From contig NC_013204.1 of the NCBI RefSeq assembly GCF_000024265.1, forward strand, positions 3,337,001 to 3,401,000: a stretch of 64,000 bases of DNA, written 5' to 3'. The position numbers and the translations under genes are program-made. This document shows, one piece after another, positions 54,589 to 62,871 of the stretch. Under the pieces are notes generated by a model, which was given only the letters and a program-made list of their open reading frames with translations, did not search any database and was not told the origin of the DNA. The stretch's first letter is position 1. Every line of letters starts with the position of its first letter. Source of the DNA: Eggerthella lenta DSM 2243. GTDB taxonomy: Bacteria; Actinomycetota; Coriobacteriia; Coriobacteriales; Eggerthellaceae.

Positions 54589-56718
54589 ATGGCTGACGAA
54601 ACATCGTATGGATGGGCCGGTAAGATCCTCCGCGTCAATCTGAGCACGGGCTCGATCACGACGCAGCCGACCGACCCCTACAAGGAGTACATCGGCGGCA
54701 TGGGCTTGGCCAACAAGATCATGTACGACGAAGTGCCCGCCGGCACCGACCCCTTCTCCCCCGAGAACAAGCTCATCTTCGCCGTAGGACCGCTGACGGC
54801 TTCCGGCGTGCCCCTGGCCGGCCGCACCACCATCTGCTCGCTGTCCACGTTCACGAAGGACCACCTCGTGGTGGACGCCCACTGCGGCGGCATGATCGGC
54901 GCGAAGATCAAGCTGGCCGGCTGGGACGCCGTGGTTCTGGAGGGTGCATCCGACCACCCCGTATACCTGAACATCGTCGACGACAAGGTGGAGATCAAGG
55001 ACGCCGGCTTCGTGTGGGGCATGGGCACCCGTGAGACCACCGAGATGCTGTGCCGCAAGGAAGGCGTCGAGGCGTGCGTGGCCGCCATCGGCCCCGCCGG
55101 CGAGAACCTGCTTCCGTACGCGTGCATCATCAACGCGCGCAACCACTCCGCCGGCGCCGGCACGGGCTCGGTGATGGGATCGAAGAACGTCAAGGCGCTG
55201 GTGGTGCAGGGCAACGGCAGCGTGAACGTGAAGGACCCGCAAGCCGTAGCCGACCTGTCCGACTACATGCTGCGCGAGGTCATCGGCTCCAACAACAACC
55301 ACGTGGTTCCGCAGACGCAGCAGGAATGGGCCGAATTCTACGACAAGGGATCCCGCTGGTCCGCCCGTAGCGGTCTGACCTGGGGTATGGCCGAAGACGG
55401 ACCCATCGACACGGGCGAGCCGAAGCCGGGCGAGCTGAACACGGTGGGCTATCGCTGCATGAAGTCGGTGTACGACCTGGGCGAGGTGGCCGAGAAGTAC
55501 ACCATCAAGATGGACGGCTGCCACGGCTGCCCCATCCACTGCTACTCCGACCTGCGCACCGAGCGCACCGGAGAACTGGGCGGCAAGACCACGTCGGGAA
55601 ACACCTGCGCGGCCAACTTCCCGTTCAAGTACATGGAGGGCATCCTCAAGACGGGCATCGCCGAGGACAGCGAGTCGGGCATTGTATGGAACACGCTGAT
55701 CGGCACCACCATTGACGAGCTGGGACTGTGGTGCAACTACGCGCAGCTGTGGCGCGACCTGGCGCACTGCATCAAGGCTGGCGTGTTCGACCGCGTACTT
55801 CCCGAAGAGGAGAAGGCGAAGTACGACTGGCAGCGCATCTACAACGACGACCCCACCATCATGGTGGAGCTGCTGAACGACATCGCCCAGAACGACTCCG
55901 AGATCGCCCACATCGCCTACGGCCCGTACCACTGGACCGAGCGCTGGGATGACAAGGGCTGGTTCGATCAGCAGCCCAGCCAGCTGATCAACTACCGCGG
56001 CTGGCCCGTGCACCACGCCATCGAGTGCTTCGGCCAGGTAGGCGGCGTGTACAACATGATGTTCAACCGCGACGATATGATCCACTCCGCCGTGAATTTC
56101 CAGGGCTGCGGCCTGCCTTTCGAGCTGAAGCAGGAAATCGCCGAAGAGGTGTGGGGCGGCAAGGACGCCATCGACCAGAACAAGAACTACACGCCCATGA
56201 ACGAACGCAAGGCGAACTTCGCCTGGTGGAGCGTGGTCACCGACGTGCTGCACGACTCGCTGACGCTGTGCAACTGGACGTGGCCCATGACCATGAGCCC
56301 CACGAAGGCGCGCAACTACCGCGGCGACCTGGACCTAGAGGCCAAGTTCTTCAAGGCCGTCACCGGCGAGGACGTGACCACCGACGACCTGTACCAGGCC
56401 GGCGCCAGAATCATGACGCTGCAGCGCGCCAACACCGTGCGCGGCATGACGAAGGAAGACGGCACCAGGGGCGAGAACGACATGCGCAACGTCCATGATG
56501 TGATGTGCGCCTGGACGTTCGATATCGACCCGGACAAGAAGCCCTTCACCGAGGGCACCATCAAGATGGACCGCGACGACTTCCAAACCGCCCTGGGCAT
56601 GGTGTACGACACGTTCGGCTGGGATCACGAGAAGGGCTGCCCGACGGCCGCCTGCCTCGACCAGTACGGCATGGCCGACGTTAAGGAAGAGCTGGACAGC
56701 CTGGGTCTGCTGCCGTAG
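54589..56718 (+). CDS. Aldehyde:ferredoxin oxidoreductase family enzyme (YdhV-like)
   Basis: A 709-residue tungsten- or molybdenum-bis-pterin enzyme. N-terminal YGWAGKILRVNLSTGSITTQP and YIGGMGLANKIMYDE are family hallmarks, as is GPAGENLLPYACIINARNHSAGAGTGSVMGSKN. The 4Fe-4S cysteines are CHGCPIHC near residue 310, plus a C-terminal cysteine in EKGCPTAACL. The protein has no export signal, so it is cytoplasmic, while the divergent ferredoxin is exported. The ATG at 54589 follows TTGGAGAT. Its substrate is unknown; AOR homologues of this branch include the oxidoreductase YdhV and benzoyl-CoA-reductase-related proteins. It ends in a strong terminator. Confidence 0.9.
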   Translation: MADETSYGWAGKILRVNLSTGSITTQPTDPYKEYIGGMGLANKIMYDEVPAGTDPFSPENKLIFAVGPLTASGVPLAGRTTICSLSTFTKDHLVVDAHCGGMIGAKIKLAGWDAVVLEGASDHPVYLNIVDDKVEIKDAGFVWGMGTRETTEMLCRKEGVEACVAAIGPAGENLLPYACIINARNHSAGAGTGSVMGSKNVKALVVQGNGSVNVKDPQAVADLSDYMLREVIGSNNNHVVPQTQQEWAEFYDKGSRWSARSGLTWGMAEDGPIDTGEPKPGELNTVGYRCMKSVYDLGEVAEKYTIKMDGCHGCPIHCYSDLRTERTGELGGKTTSGNTCAANFPFKYMEGILKTGIAEDSESGIVWNTLIGTTIDELGLWCNYAQLWRDLAHCIKAGVFDRVLPEEEKAKYDWQRIYNDDPTIMVELLNDIAQNDSEIAHIAYGPYHWTERWDDKGWFDQQPSQLINYRGWPVHHAIECFGQVGGVYNMMFNRDDMIHSAVNFQGCGLPFELKQEIAEEVWGGKDAIDQNKNYTPMNERKANFAWWSVVTDVLHDSLTLCNWTWPMTMSPTKARNYRGDLDLEAKFFKAVTGEDVTTDDLYQAGARIMTLQRANTVRGMTKEDGTRGENDMRNVHDVMCAWTFDIDPDKKPFTEGTIKMDRDDFQTALGMVYDTFGWDHEKGCPTAACLDQYGMADVKEELDSLGLLP

Positions 56719-56770
56719 AGCAATCCTCCGCAGGGCCGCAACCCCTCCGCGGCTTTCGCCCCCCTACCAG

Positions 56771-56801
56771 AACGCCCCCGGATGCAGCATCCGGGGGCGT
56801 T
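56771..56801. terminator. Bidirectional terminator after AOR gene
   Basis: The 14-bp perfect stem AACGCCCCCGGATG (56771-56784) / 56788-56801 with a CAG loop. It separates the convergent AOR gene and the NifU-like gene. Confidence 0.85.
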
Positions 56802-56844
56802 CTCGATTGAGCGGGAAAGGCGGCCGAAGAATACGACGACAGCC

Positions 56845-57438
56845 CTACGCTTCGGCCATCTTCAACTCCACTCTCGTGGATCTCAAAGAACAGTGCTCGC
56901 AGATCATGCAGGGGACGCTCAGGGAGTTGCAGGGGACGACCGCGTCAAGCTCTTCGAGGGAGGCCCCTTGGCGAACGAGATAATCGCCGATGAGGGCACG
57001 GACGGCCTCGATGGCGAAATGGATAGTGTACACCTTGTCCACGGGAACCCCGTCGAGCGCCGTCTTCACGTCGTCGGTCGTGATGGCCAGCGCCTCGTCG
57101 AACGTACATCCTTCGAGCATGGAGCACACCACGCTGGCGCACCCCGTGACGGCCAGGCAGCCGCGCGTCTTGAAGCCGGCGCGCACGAACGTCCGCGTGT
57201 CGTGGTCGATCACGGCGAACAGGCGCAGCGCCACCTCTCCGCGCTTCGACTTGCCCACCATGCTCTGGGCGTTGAACCCTTCGGGGGCGCCGCCGTTGCG
57301 GAAGTTCGCAACCACGGACAGCAGCGTGTCGGAGTAGCCCGTCACGCCGTCCTCGATCTCGGTTTGGTACACGTCGGCCGTGCGCAGCACATGGCGGTCC
57401 TGCACCTCGCGGTACACGTTGCGCGCTTCGTCTTCCAT
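56845..57438 (-). CDS. NifU/IscU-like protein with extra C-terminal cysteine motif
   Basis: A 197-residue protein whose N-terminal about 140 residues resemble the IscU/NifU scaffold domain (YSDTLLSVVANFRNGG, then FKTRGCLAVTGCASVVCSMLEGCTFDEAL). The scaffold cysteine positions are changed, with four cysteines in that block. The C-terminus adds an unusual VPCNSLSVPCMICEHCSL cluster. A role in Fe-S or metal-cofactor assembly for the neighbouring AOR/Psr/ferredoxin system is a reasonable inference. The ATG at 57438 follows AGAGAGG. It follows the gene at 57536-58582 on the same strand. Confidence 0.7.
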   Translation of the reverse strand: MEDEARNVYREVQDRHVLRTADVYQTEIEDGVTGYSDTLLSVVANFRNGGAPEGFNAQSMVGKSKRGEVALRLFAVIDHDTRTFVRAGFKTRGCLAVTGCASVVCSMLEGCTFDEALAITTDDVKTALDGVPVDKVYTIHFAIEAVRALIGDYLVRQGASLEELDAVVPCNSLSVPCMICEHCSLRSTRVELKMAEA

Positions 57439-57460
57439 GGAGAACCTCTCTTTCTAGCAA

Positions 57461-57502
57461 GATCCTGCAACTCCGCGCCTGCAGCGCTTCGCTCAGGACG
57501 AC
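57461..57502. repeat. Diverged copy of the 42-bp GATCCT...GGATGAC repeat
   Basis: Intergenic, between the NifU-like gene and the gene at 57536. It matches 36 of 42 bases of the in-gene copy at 57979-58020. Confidence 0.7.
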
Positions 57503-57535
57503 TAATGCAAGTACGCCGAACGGGCGCGATAGCGT

Positions 57536-58582
57536 TTACAGAAACATGTCGCGCTCGACGGAGTTCCACTCTGCGAGCGACTTGGCGTAGGCGGGCGTCA
57601 GGTACTCGGTGGAGAAGTAGTACACGTCGCCGTTCGACGCAGCGACGGTATCGAGGTCCGGATAGGCGCCGCTGTCGCGCACGGTGCGCCACAACTCGTC
57701 GATTTCATCGGCCGACAGGTTGAACGGCTCGTTGGACAGCGACGACGCCTCCATGGGGCGCGGGTACTTCCGCGATTCGTCGCGCACGCACTCCACAAAC
57801 GTGAGCACGCGATCGTCCTCGCTGGCGAGGAACGACCACCGCGCGTACGCATCGGTCATGCGCTCGGTGGAGTACAGATAGTAGCTGTGCTTGCCGACGA
57901 GCGCAACGATATCGTCGCAGGGAACGCACGGGGGATCGGCCAGGGTTTCGGCATCCTGTGCGCTATCGCGCCGCTCGGGATCCTTCGACTCCGCGCCTTC
58001 GGCGCTGCGCTCAGGATGACGGAGCTCCTCTGAGGCTTCGGAGCTGCGCTCGGGCTGGCGTGGCTCTTCTGCGCCCTTCGCCGTCGCAGCGCCTTCCGAC
58101 TCGGGCTCCTCCTCCGTGCGCAGAATGCGGGGAACGCCCACCGCACGGGTCGCCGTGCGAACGGGGGTCGCGGAAGCCGCAACGACGCGCGCGTCGCGCT
58201 CAGCCCTGCGATCCTCAAGGTACTCGTACACGAACATCTCCCAGTCTTCGGCCGAGAAATGCGCCGGCACGAGGCCCGCCTTCAACCACTGCGCCGGCTG
58301 AACAAGCTTGGCATCCGCAGACTGCGCGCGCACGTCATCGAATACCGCCGTCAGAAACAGACGCTCGACCTCTTCGTCGCTCAATTGCGCCTCGGCAACT
58401 TCCCCCTCGCGACTATCGGCAGCCGTTTCGGCAACACGCTCCCATGCGGGCATCGCTATTGGCGCGCTGACGCTTTCCGCTTCGTCGGGAACCTTCAAAC
58501 CGAGCGATTCGATATCTTCTCCTTGTTCAGCCATTGCCCGGATCACTTCGTCTCGAATTCGCTGAGCTTCTAAGTCAACCAC
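57536..58582 (-). CDS. Protein of unknown function in AOR locus (possible YdhW-like), with in-frame repeat insertion
   Basis: A 348-residue soluble protein. Residues 1 to about 150 are helical and acidic. The middle (about 150-215) is low-complexity and contains ERSSEASEELRHPERSAEGA, translated from an extragenic-type repeat (57978-58020). The C-terminal about 125 residues hold two similar halves, HSYYLYSTERMTDAYARWSF and VYYFSTEYLTPAYAKSLAEW. E. coli ydhV is accompanied by ydhW, also of unknown function; the position suggests, but does not prove, a match. The start is a GTG at 58582 after AAAGGAG. It is divergent from the luxR-type gene, so the motif at 58646 could control both. Confidence 0.6.
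   Translation of the reverse strand: MVDLEAQRIRDEVIRAMAEQGEDIESLGLKVPDEAESVSAPIAMPAWERVAETAADSREGEVAEAQLSDEEVERLFLTAVFDDVRAQSADAKLVQPAQWLKAGLVPAHFSAEDWEMFVYEYLEDRRAERDARVVAASATPVRTATRAVGVPRILRTEEEPESEGAATAKGAEEPRQPERSSEASEELRHPERSAEGAESKDPERRDSAQDAETLADPPCVPCDDIVALVGKHSYYLYSTERMTDAYARWSFLASEDDRVLTFVECVRDESRKYPRPMEASSLSNEPFNLSADEIDELWRTVRDSGAYPDLDTVAASNGDVYYFSTEYLTPAYAKSLAEWNSVERDMFL
57978..58020. repeat. Extragenic-type repeat inserted in frame in the gene at 57536-58582
   Basis: Reads GGATCCTTCGACTCCGCG...CTCAGGATGAC. Related copies are intergenic at 57461-57502, 62741-62786 (inverted) and 62826-62862. Here the repeat is translated (minus strand) as RHPERSAEGAESKDPE without breaking the frame. 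Confidence 0.85.
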
Positions 58583-58645
58583 CGCATCGCTCCTTTCCCC
58601 TGCGTTGTTTTTCGTATGGTATGATGACCCACGGCGCGCATCCGC

Positions 58646-58664
58646 CATCCCCTCTTTGAGGATA
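58646..58664. promoter_or_regulatory. LuxR-type operator motif upstream of the luxR gene
   Basis: CATCCCCTCTTTGAGGATA, identical at 18 of 19 bases to the minus-strand site at 54450-54468. It lies between the divergent starts at 58582 and 58676, downstream of a TATGAT at 58620-58625. It could mediate autoregulation and control of the 57536 gene. Confidence 0.65.
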
Positions 58665-58675
58665 AATCGAGGTGA

Positions 58676-60283
58676 ATGGAGGACGCGTCCGCGTCGACTA
58701 CGTACCAAGCACGGGGAGGGAGTGTACGGTTGGGCGCACGCACGACAACAGCACCGACTCCAACAGGCGCCGAGCAAAACCAGGCCCGCAACGGACTCGA
58801 GGGAGCGGCACATCGCTTCGCGCCGCTCTGGCCGCTTATCCTTGGTCTGGCTTTCGGGCGGGCCGGACTGATCGTCGCCAGCTATGGAAGCTACACCAGC
58901 ACCGACGAAGGTATTTTCACCGACGGCGCCATGCTGGTGGCATTAGTCGTCTTGGCTTTGTTCCTGGTCTTCATCGTCCTCAGCAAACGAACGATCAGCA
59001 AGCACGTCACCAACGTGATCATGCGCACATGCGTCGCACTGGAAGCGTTTGTGCTGATGGCTCTCGCCGTATTCGACCTTTTCGGCATCGGCGACGAAAT
59101 CGAGCGCTTCGCGCTGAGCTCGCTGTGCACCCTCGTGTCGTCAGGCGCCATCTATTATTGGCTGCGCCGCGCCCGCGGAACGAGCACGACCACGGCTGCC
59201 GTCTTCGTGTTCGCCGCGCTCATCATCAGCGAAGTGGAGATTTATCTGTGCACGCTGCTGCCCGTATTCGCGGGAAACTTCGTTGCCGCCGCGCTCGTGC
59301 TGCTGCAATACCCCTGCATAATATGGGCGCGCAGGCAACGCCAACCGCATGACATCGTCTCGCCAACGCAGGCCAACGATTACTTCGGATTCTCAAAAAC
59401 CATGTTGCAAAGCAAGCAGTTCCTCACTGCCACTGCACTGGGCATCGGATGCCTGTCTATCGTAATCGGCTTGCTGCGCGGCTACCCCGACGGCACCTCC
59501 ATCGCGTTCACGCCCGCTACGCGCATCGCGTACGCTGCGCTGACCATCGGCGTGAGCGTCGCGTTGATCGTATTGGTGCTGAAGCGGCGAGAACGCGTCA
59601 TGACCGTAGGGATTTTCGTGATCATGGAACTGCTGGCCTGCTTCGCGCTGATCGCCTATGCCGGATTTCCCGACATGTTGGACATCGGAGCGGTATTCAC
59701 CACCACGTTCAACGCGCTCATGGTGGGATTCACCTGGTACGTCATCATCGCGTTCATGAGCTACGGATGGCGCGACCCGTACTATTACGCCATCGCAGGA
59801 TGGCTGGTGTGGCTAGGCTGCCGCGCCGTAGCGCGTATCGCGTTGCTGGCGGCTCACGAGCTGTTCTCCAACGACATGCTCATGAGCGCCGCGATGGGCA
59901 CCATGGTGGTCCTCTCCACGCAAGTGGTGTTCGTGCAATTCCTCAATATCACGCGTCGCAACGCCGAGGAACAAGAGGAGCAGAGCGCACGACGACAGAG
60001 CATGCTCAAGATCATGGGACTCGACGAACACGAAAGCCTTGCGGACATGCGACAGGCCTCCATGAAGCACAACGCCGAAGAGATGGGCAAGCAGTTCCTG
60101 TTGTCCGATCGGGAGATCGAGGTGATGGCGCTGTATGCGCTCGGCTACACGCAGAAGCGCGTGGCCGAAGAGCTGTTCATCACGCAGGGCACGGTGCATG
60201 CCCACATCAAGCGAATCTACGCTAAAACCGGCTTGCACTCCCGTCAGGAGATCCTCGACTATCTTGAACAGTACGCGTCGTAG
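58676..60283 (+). CDS. Membrane-bound LuxR-type transcriptional regulator
   Basis: A 535-residue protein with about 12 TM helices (residues about 50-440), a short linker, and a C-terminal LuxR/FixJ HTH (LSDREIEVMALYALGYTQKRVAEELFITQGTVHAHIKRIYAKTG). The architecture is a one-component membrane sensor typical of Eggerthella relatives. It probably regulates the respiratory superlocus because its own upstream motif recurs in the AOR/ferredoxin promoter. The start is uncertain: the ATG at 58676 has GAGG only four bases away, while a TTG at 58730 has GGGGAGGGAG at ideal spacing and would leave room for the operator. The ligand is unknown. Confidence 0.85.
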   Translation: MEDASASTTYQARGGSVRLGARTTTAPTPTGAEQNQARNGLEGAAHRFAPLWPLILGLAFGRAGLIVASYGSYTSTDEGIFTDGAMLVALVVLALFLVFIVLSKRTISKHVTNVIMRTCVALEAFVLMALAVFDLFGIGDEIERFALSSLCTLVSSGAIYYWLRRARGTSTTTAAVFVFAALIISEVEIYLCTLLPVFAGNFVAAALVLLQYPCIIWARRQRQPHDIVSPTQANDYFGFSKTMLQSKQFLTATALGIGCLSIVIGLLRGYPDGTSIAFTPATRIAYAALTIGVSVALIVLVLKRRERVMTVGIFVIMELLACFALIAYAGFPDMLDIGAVFTTTFNALMVGFTWYVIIAFMSYGWRDPYYYAIAGWLVWLGCRAVARIALLAAHELFSNDMLMSAAMGTMVVLSTQVVFVQFLNITRRNAEEQEEQSARRQSMLKIMGLDEHESLADMRQASMKHNAEEMGKQFLLSDREIEVMALYALGYTQKRVAEELFITQGTVHAHIKRIYAKTGLHSRQEILDYLEQYAS

Positions 60284-60361
60284 AATAGGATGCCGGCGCT
60301 CGCCGCGCATACGGCATGCGTCGGCAGACGAAGAGACGAAAGAAGACCCTGGGGGAACGGG

Positions 60362-61627
60362 ATGCCGAATCTCATCGACATAGCGCAACGCCTGGCCGAG
60401 CGACCGATGGTGGCGCTGCTGCATGAAGAGCGCTGTCTGCCGGAGCGCGATCTGGGCTCCACCTGCACGCGTTGTGCCGAAGCGTGCCCGGTCGACGCGA
60501 TCGCCGTCGGGTTGGAGCGCGATACGGAGGCGTCGCCCGCCGCCGCATACGGGTCCGTGGCGAAAAACGGCCCGGCCGGACCGCGCATCGACGATGACGC
60601 GTGCGTGCGTTGCGGCCGATGCGTCACGGCGTGCCCCACCGCCGCGCTTTTGGCGATAGCACCGCTCGACGACGACGCGCTGTTGGAAGCGAGCGTGCGG
60701 GCGGGAGCCGCGGCGGCGAAGCGGGCGGCGGGTTTTGCAGCGGAAGAGGCCGAGGGTCAGGGAGATTCGATCGGGACGCGCGATGCGGAAGCCCAGGTCG
60801 AGGCCCCGCAAGCCGCAGTCGCTCCCGCTTGCGCTGGATTCGCGTGCGAGCGCGCTGTGCGCGCAGGCCACATCGATGCCGAGCGCACGGTCGCCCTTCC
60901 CTGCCTGGCGTGGGTGGACGAAGCGCTCATCGTGCACATGGCGCGCGCGGGCGCGCGGCGCATCCTGCTGCTGACGGCTCCGTGCGCCTCGTGCGAGCAC
61001 GCCAAAGCCGTCGTCGACTTGCCGAAAACGGTGCGCTCGGCTCAGCGCATCCTCGACACGTGGCAGCTCGACGCCGCTGCGAGCATCGTCGAAACCGTCG
61101 ACGATGTAGCCGCGTCCGAGGACGAGGACGCCGCTGGCGAAGTGTCGCGGCGCGGCCTGTTCTCGCAAGCGCGCTCGGCGCTGGTGGAAGCGGCCACCGA
61201 TGCAGCGTCGGCGCAGATGGACGCGCTGACGGGCCGAAGCGCGACCGACGCCCCCGCGCCCGAGCCCGACCGCCGCCGCTGGCAGCTGCTGGACGACCTG
61301 CACGCCGCGGGCCTCCCGGCTGGCGATGCCGTCGTGCCGCGCGCGCTTGCGCCGCGCGTGGACATCGATCCCGAGCGCTGCTCGGGCTGCGCGCTATGCG
61401 CGGGCTTCTGCCTCACGAAGGCGCTGCGCAAGGCCGGCAAAGCGCCAGGCGGGCGCACCCTGCTGGAATTCGATGCCGCGCTCTGCCGCGATTGCGGCAC
61501 CTGCACCGACACCTGCCGCTACGGCGCCATCTCCCGCGAGGAGACGCTCACCGTATCCGAGCTGTTCGCGCTCGAACCGCGCGCTATCGTCATACCCAAG
61601 CGCCGCGTGCTGCCCAGCCGCCGCTGA
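60362..61627 (+). CDS. Polyferredoxin with four 4Fe-4S motifs and a central redox domain
   Basis: A 421-residue cytoplasmic Fe-S protein. The first pair of cluster motifs, CTRCAEACPVDAI and CVRCGRCVTACP, lies near residues 38-95. A central domain follows with ALPCLAWVDEALIVHMARAGA and TAPCASCEHAKAV, reminiscent of hydrogenase delta/MvhD-like modules. The second pair, CSGCALCAGFC and CRDCGTCTDTC, is near the C-terminus. SRRGLFSQARSALV lies in the linker. The ATG at 60362 follows GGGGGAACGG. It directly follows the luxR-type gene and is the likely cytoplasmic electron carrier for the AOR; the partner at the other end is unknown. Confidence 0.85.
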   Translation: MPNLIDIAQRLAERPMVALLHEERCLPERDLGSTCTRCAEACPVDAIAVGLERDTEASPAAAYGSVAKNGPAGPRIDDDACVRCGRCVTACPTAALLAIAPLDDDALLEASVRAGAAAAKRAAGFAAEEAEGQGDSIGTRDAEAQVEAPQAAVAPACAGFACERAVRAGHIDAERTVALPCLAWVDEALIVHMARAGARRILLLTAPCASCEHAKAVVDLPKTVRSAQRILDTWQLDAAASIVETVDDVAASEDEDAAGEVSRRGLFSQARSALVEAATDAASAQMDALTGRSATDAPAPEPDRRRWQLLDDLHAAGLPAGDAVVPRALAPRVDIDPERCSGCALCAGFCLTKALRKAGKAPGGRTLLEFDAALCRDCGTCTDTCRYGAISREETLTVSELFALEPRAIVIPKRRVLPSRR

Positions 61628-61695
61628 CCGCGGACGATTCGCAACACCGCCCGCCTGCTACCATACCCCCTCATCAGAAAGGAACCGACACCACG

Positions 61696-62733
61696 ATGCT
61701 CCACTTCGACAGCGACTACATGGAGGGTGCCCATCCCGCTATCCTCGAACGCCTGGCCGCCACCAACTTCGACCAGACTTCCGGCTACGGCACCGACGAG
61801 GTGTGCGCCGCCGCCCGCGAGCGCATCCGCGAAGCGTGCGCGTGCCCTCACGCGAGCGTGTACTTTCTGGTGGGAGGCACACAGGCCAACGCCGCCGCGG
61901 CCGACCAGATCCTGCGGCCCTGGGAGGGCATCGTGTCGGCGACCACCGGCCACATCACCGCGCACGAAGCCGGCGCGGTGGAGGCGTGCGGCCGCAAGAC
62001 GCTGCCGCTGCCCCAGCACGACGGCAAGCTGGACGCCGACGAGGTAAGAGCGCTGTGCGAGGCGTACTGGGGCGACGAGAACCGCGAGCACATCGTGGCA
62101 CCGGGCGCCGTGTACATCTCGCACCCCACCGAGTACGGCACCGTGTACTCGCTGGCCGAGCTGGAGGCGTTGGCGCAGGTGTGCCGCGACTTCGACATGA
62201 GGCTGTTCATGGACGGGGCGCGCCTGGGCTACGGCCTGGCCGCCGTGGGCGCCGACGTCACGCTGGCCGACATCGCACGCTTGTGCGACGCGTTCTACAT
62301 CGGCGGCACGAAGGTGGGCGCGTTCTGCGGCGAGGCCGTGGTGTTCACGAAGCCGGGGCTGGACGACCACTTCTTCACGCTCATGAAGAAGCGCGGGGCG
62401 CTGCTGGCGAAGGGCCGCTTTCTGGGTTTGCAGTTCGACGTGCTGTTCGACCAGGAGGACGGCGAGCTGCGCTACCAGCGCATCGGGCGTCACGCCGTCG
62501 AGCTGGCGCAGCGCATCGCCGAGGGCTTCCGCGCGAAGGGCTACGAGCTGGCCATCGACTCGCCGACGAACCAGCAGTTCGTGGTGCTGGATGACGAAAC
62601 GAAGGCGCGCCTGGCCGAACATGCGTCGTTCGGTTTCTGGGAGCGCACGCCCGACGGCCGCACCGTCGTGCGCTTCGCCACCAGCTGGGCGACGCGCCCC
62701 GAAAGCGTGGACGAGCTGCTGGCGCTGCTGTAG
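61696..62733 (+). CDS. Low-specificity threonine aldolase (beta-eliminating lyase family)
   Basis: A 345-residue PLP enzyme that cleaves L-threonine/allo-threonine to glycine and acetaldehyde. The N-terminal FDSDYMEGAHPAIL and the PLP contacts LVGGTQANAAAAD and FMDGARLGYGLAA precede the Schiff-base lysine in FYIGGTKVGAFCGEAVVF. Length and motifs fit the family. The ATG at 61696 follows AAAGGAA at a rather long distance. It follows the polyferredoxin by 68 bases on the same strand but is metabolically unrelated; the aldehyde product could feed the AOR, which is speculation. Confidence 0.9.
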   Translation: MLHFDSDYMEGAHPAILERLAATNFDQTSGYGTDEVCAAARERIREACACPHASVYFLVGGTQANAAAADQILRPWEGIVSATTGHITAHEAGAVEACGRKTLPLPQHDGKLDADEVRALCEAYWGDENREHIVAPGAVYISHPTEYGTVYSLAELEALAQVCRDFDMRLFMDGARLGYGLAAVGADVTLADIARLCDAFYIGGTKVGAFCGEAVVFTKPGLDDHFFTLMKKRGALLAKGRFLGLQFDVLFDQEDGELRYQRIGRHAVELAQRIAEGFRAKGYELAIDSPTNQQFVVLDDETKARLAEHASFGFWERTPDGRTVVRFATSWATRPESVDELLALL

Positions 62734-62740
62734 AGCCGCT

Positions 62741-62862
62741 TGTCATCCTGAGCGGAGCGCCGCCAGGCGCAGAGTCGAAGGATCCGCAGCGGCGTTAGCA
62801 GGAAAGCTTCCAGCTGGCACCGCACGGGATCCTTCGACTCGCTTCGCTCGCTCAGGATGACA
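62741..62862. repeat. Inverted pair of GGATCCTTCGACTC...CTCAGGATGAC repeats
   Basis: TGTCATCCTGAGCGGAGCGC from 62741 to about 62786, and GGGATCCTTCGACTCGCTTC from 62826 to 62862, in opposite orientation with 40 bases between. It fills the gap between the convergent aldolase and acetamidase genes and would form a long hairpin able to end transcription from both sides. Confidence 0.85.
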
Positions 62863-62871
62863 ATCTAGGCG

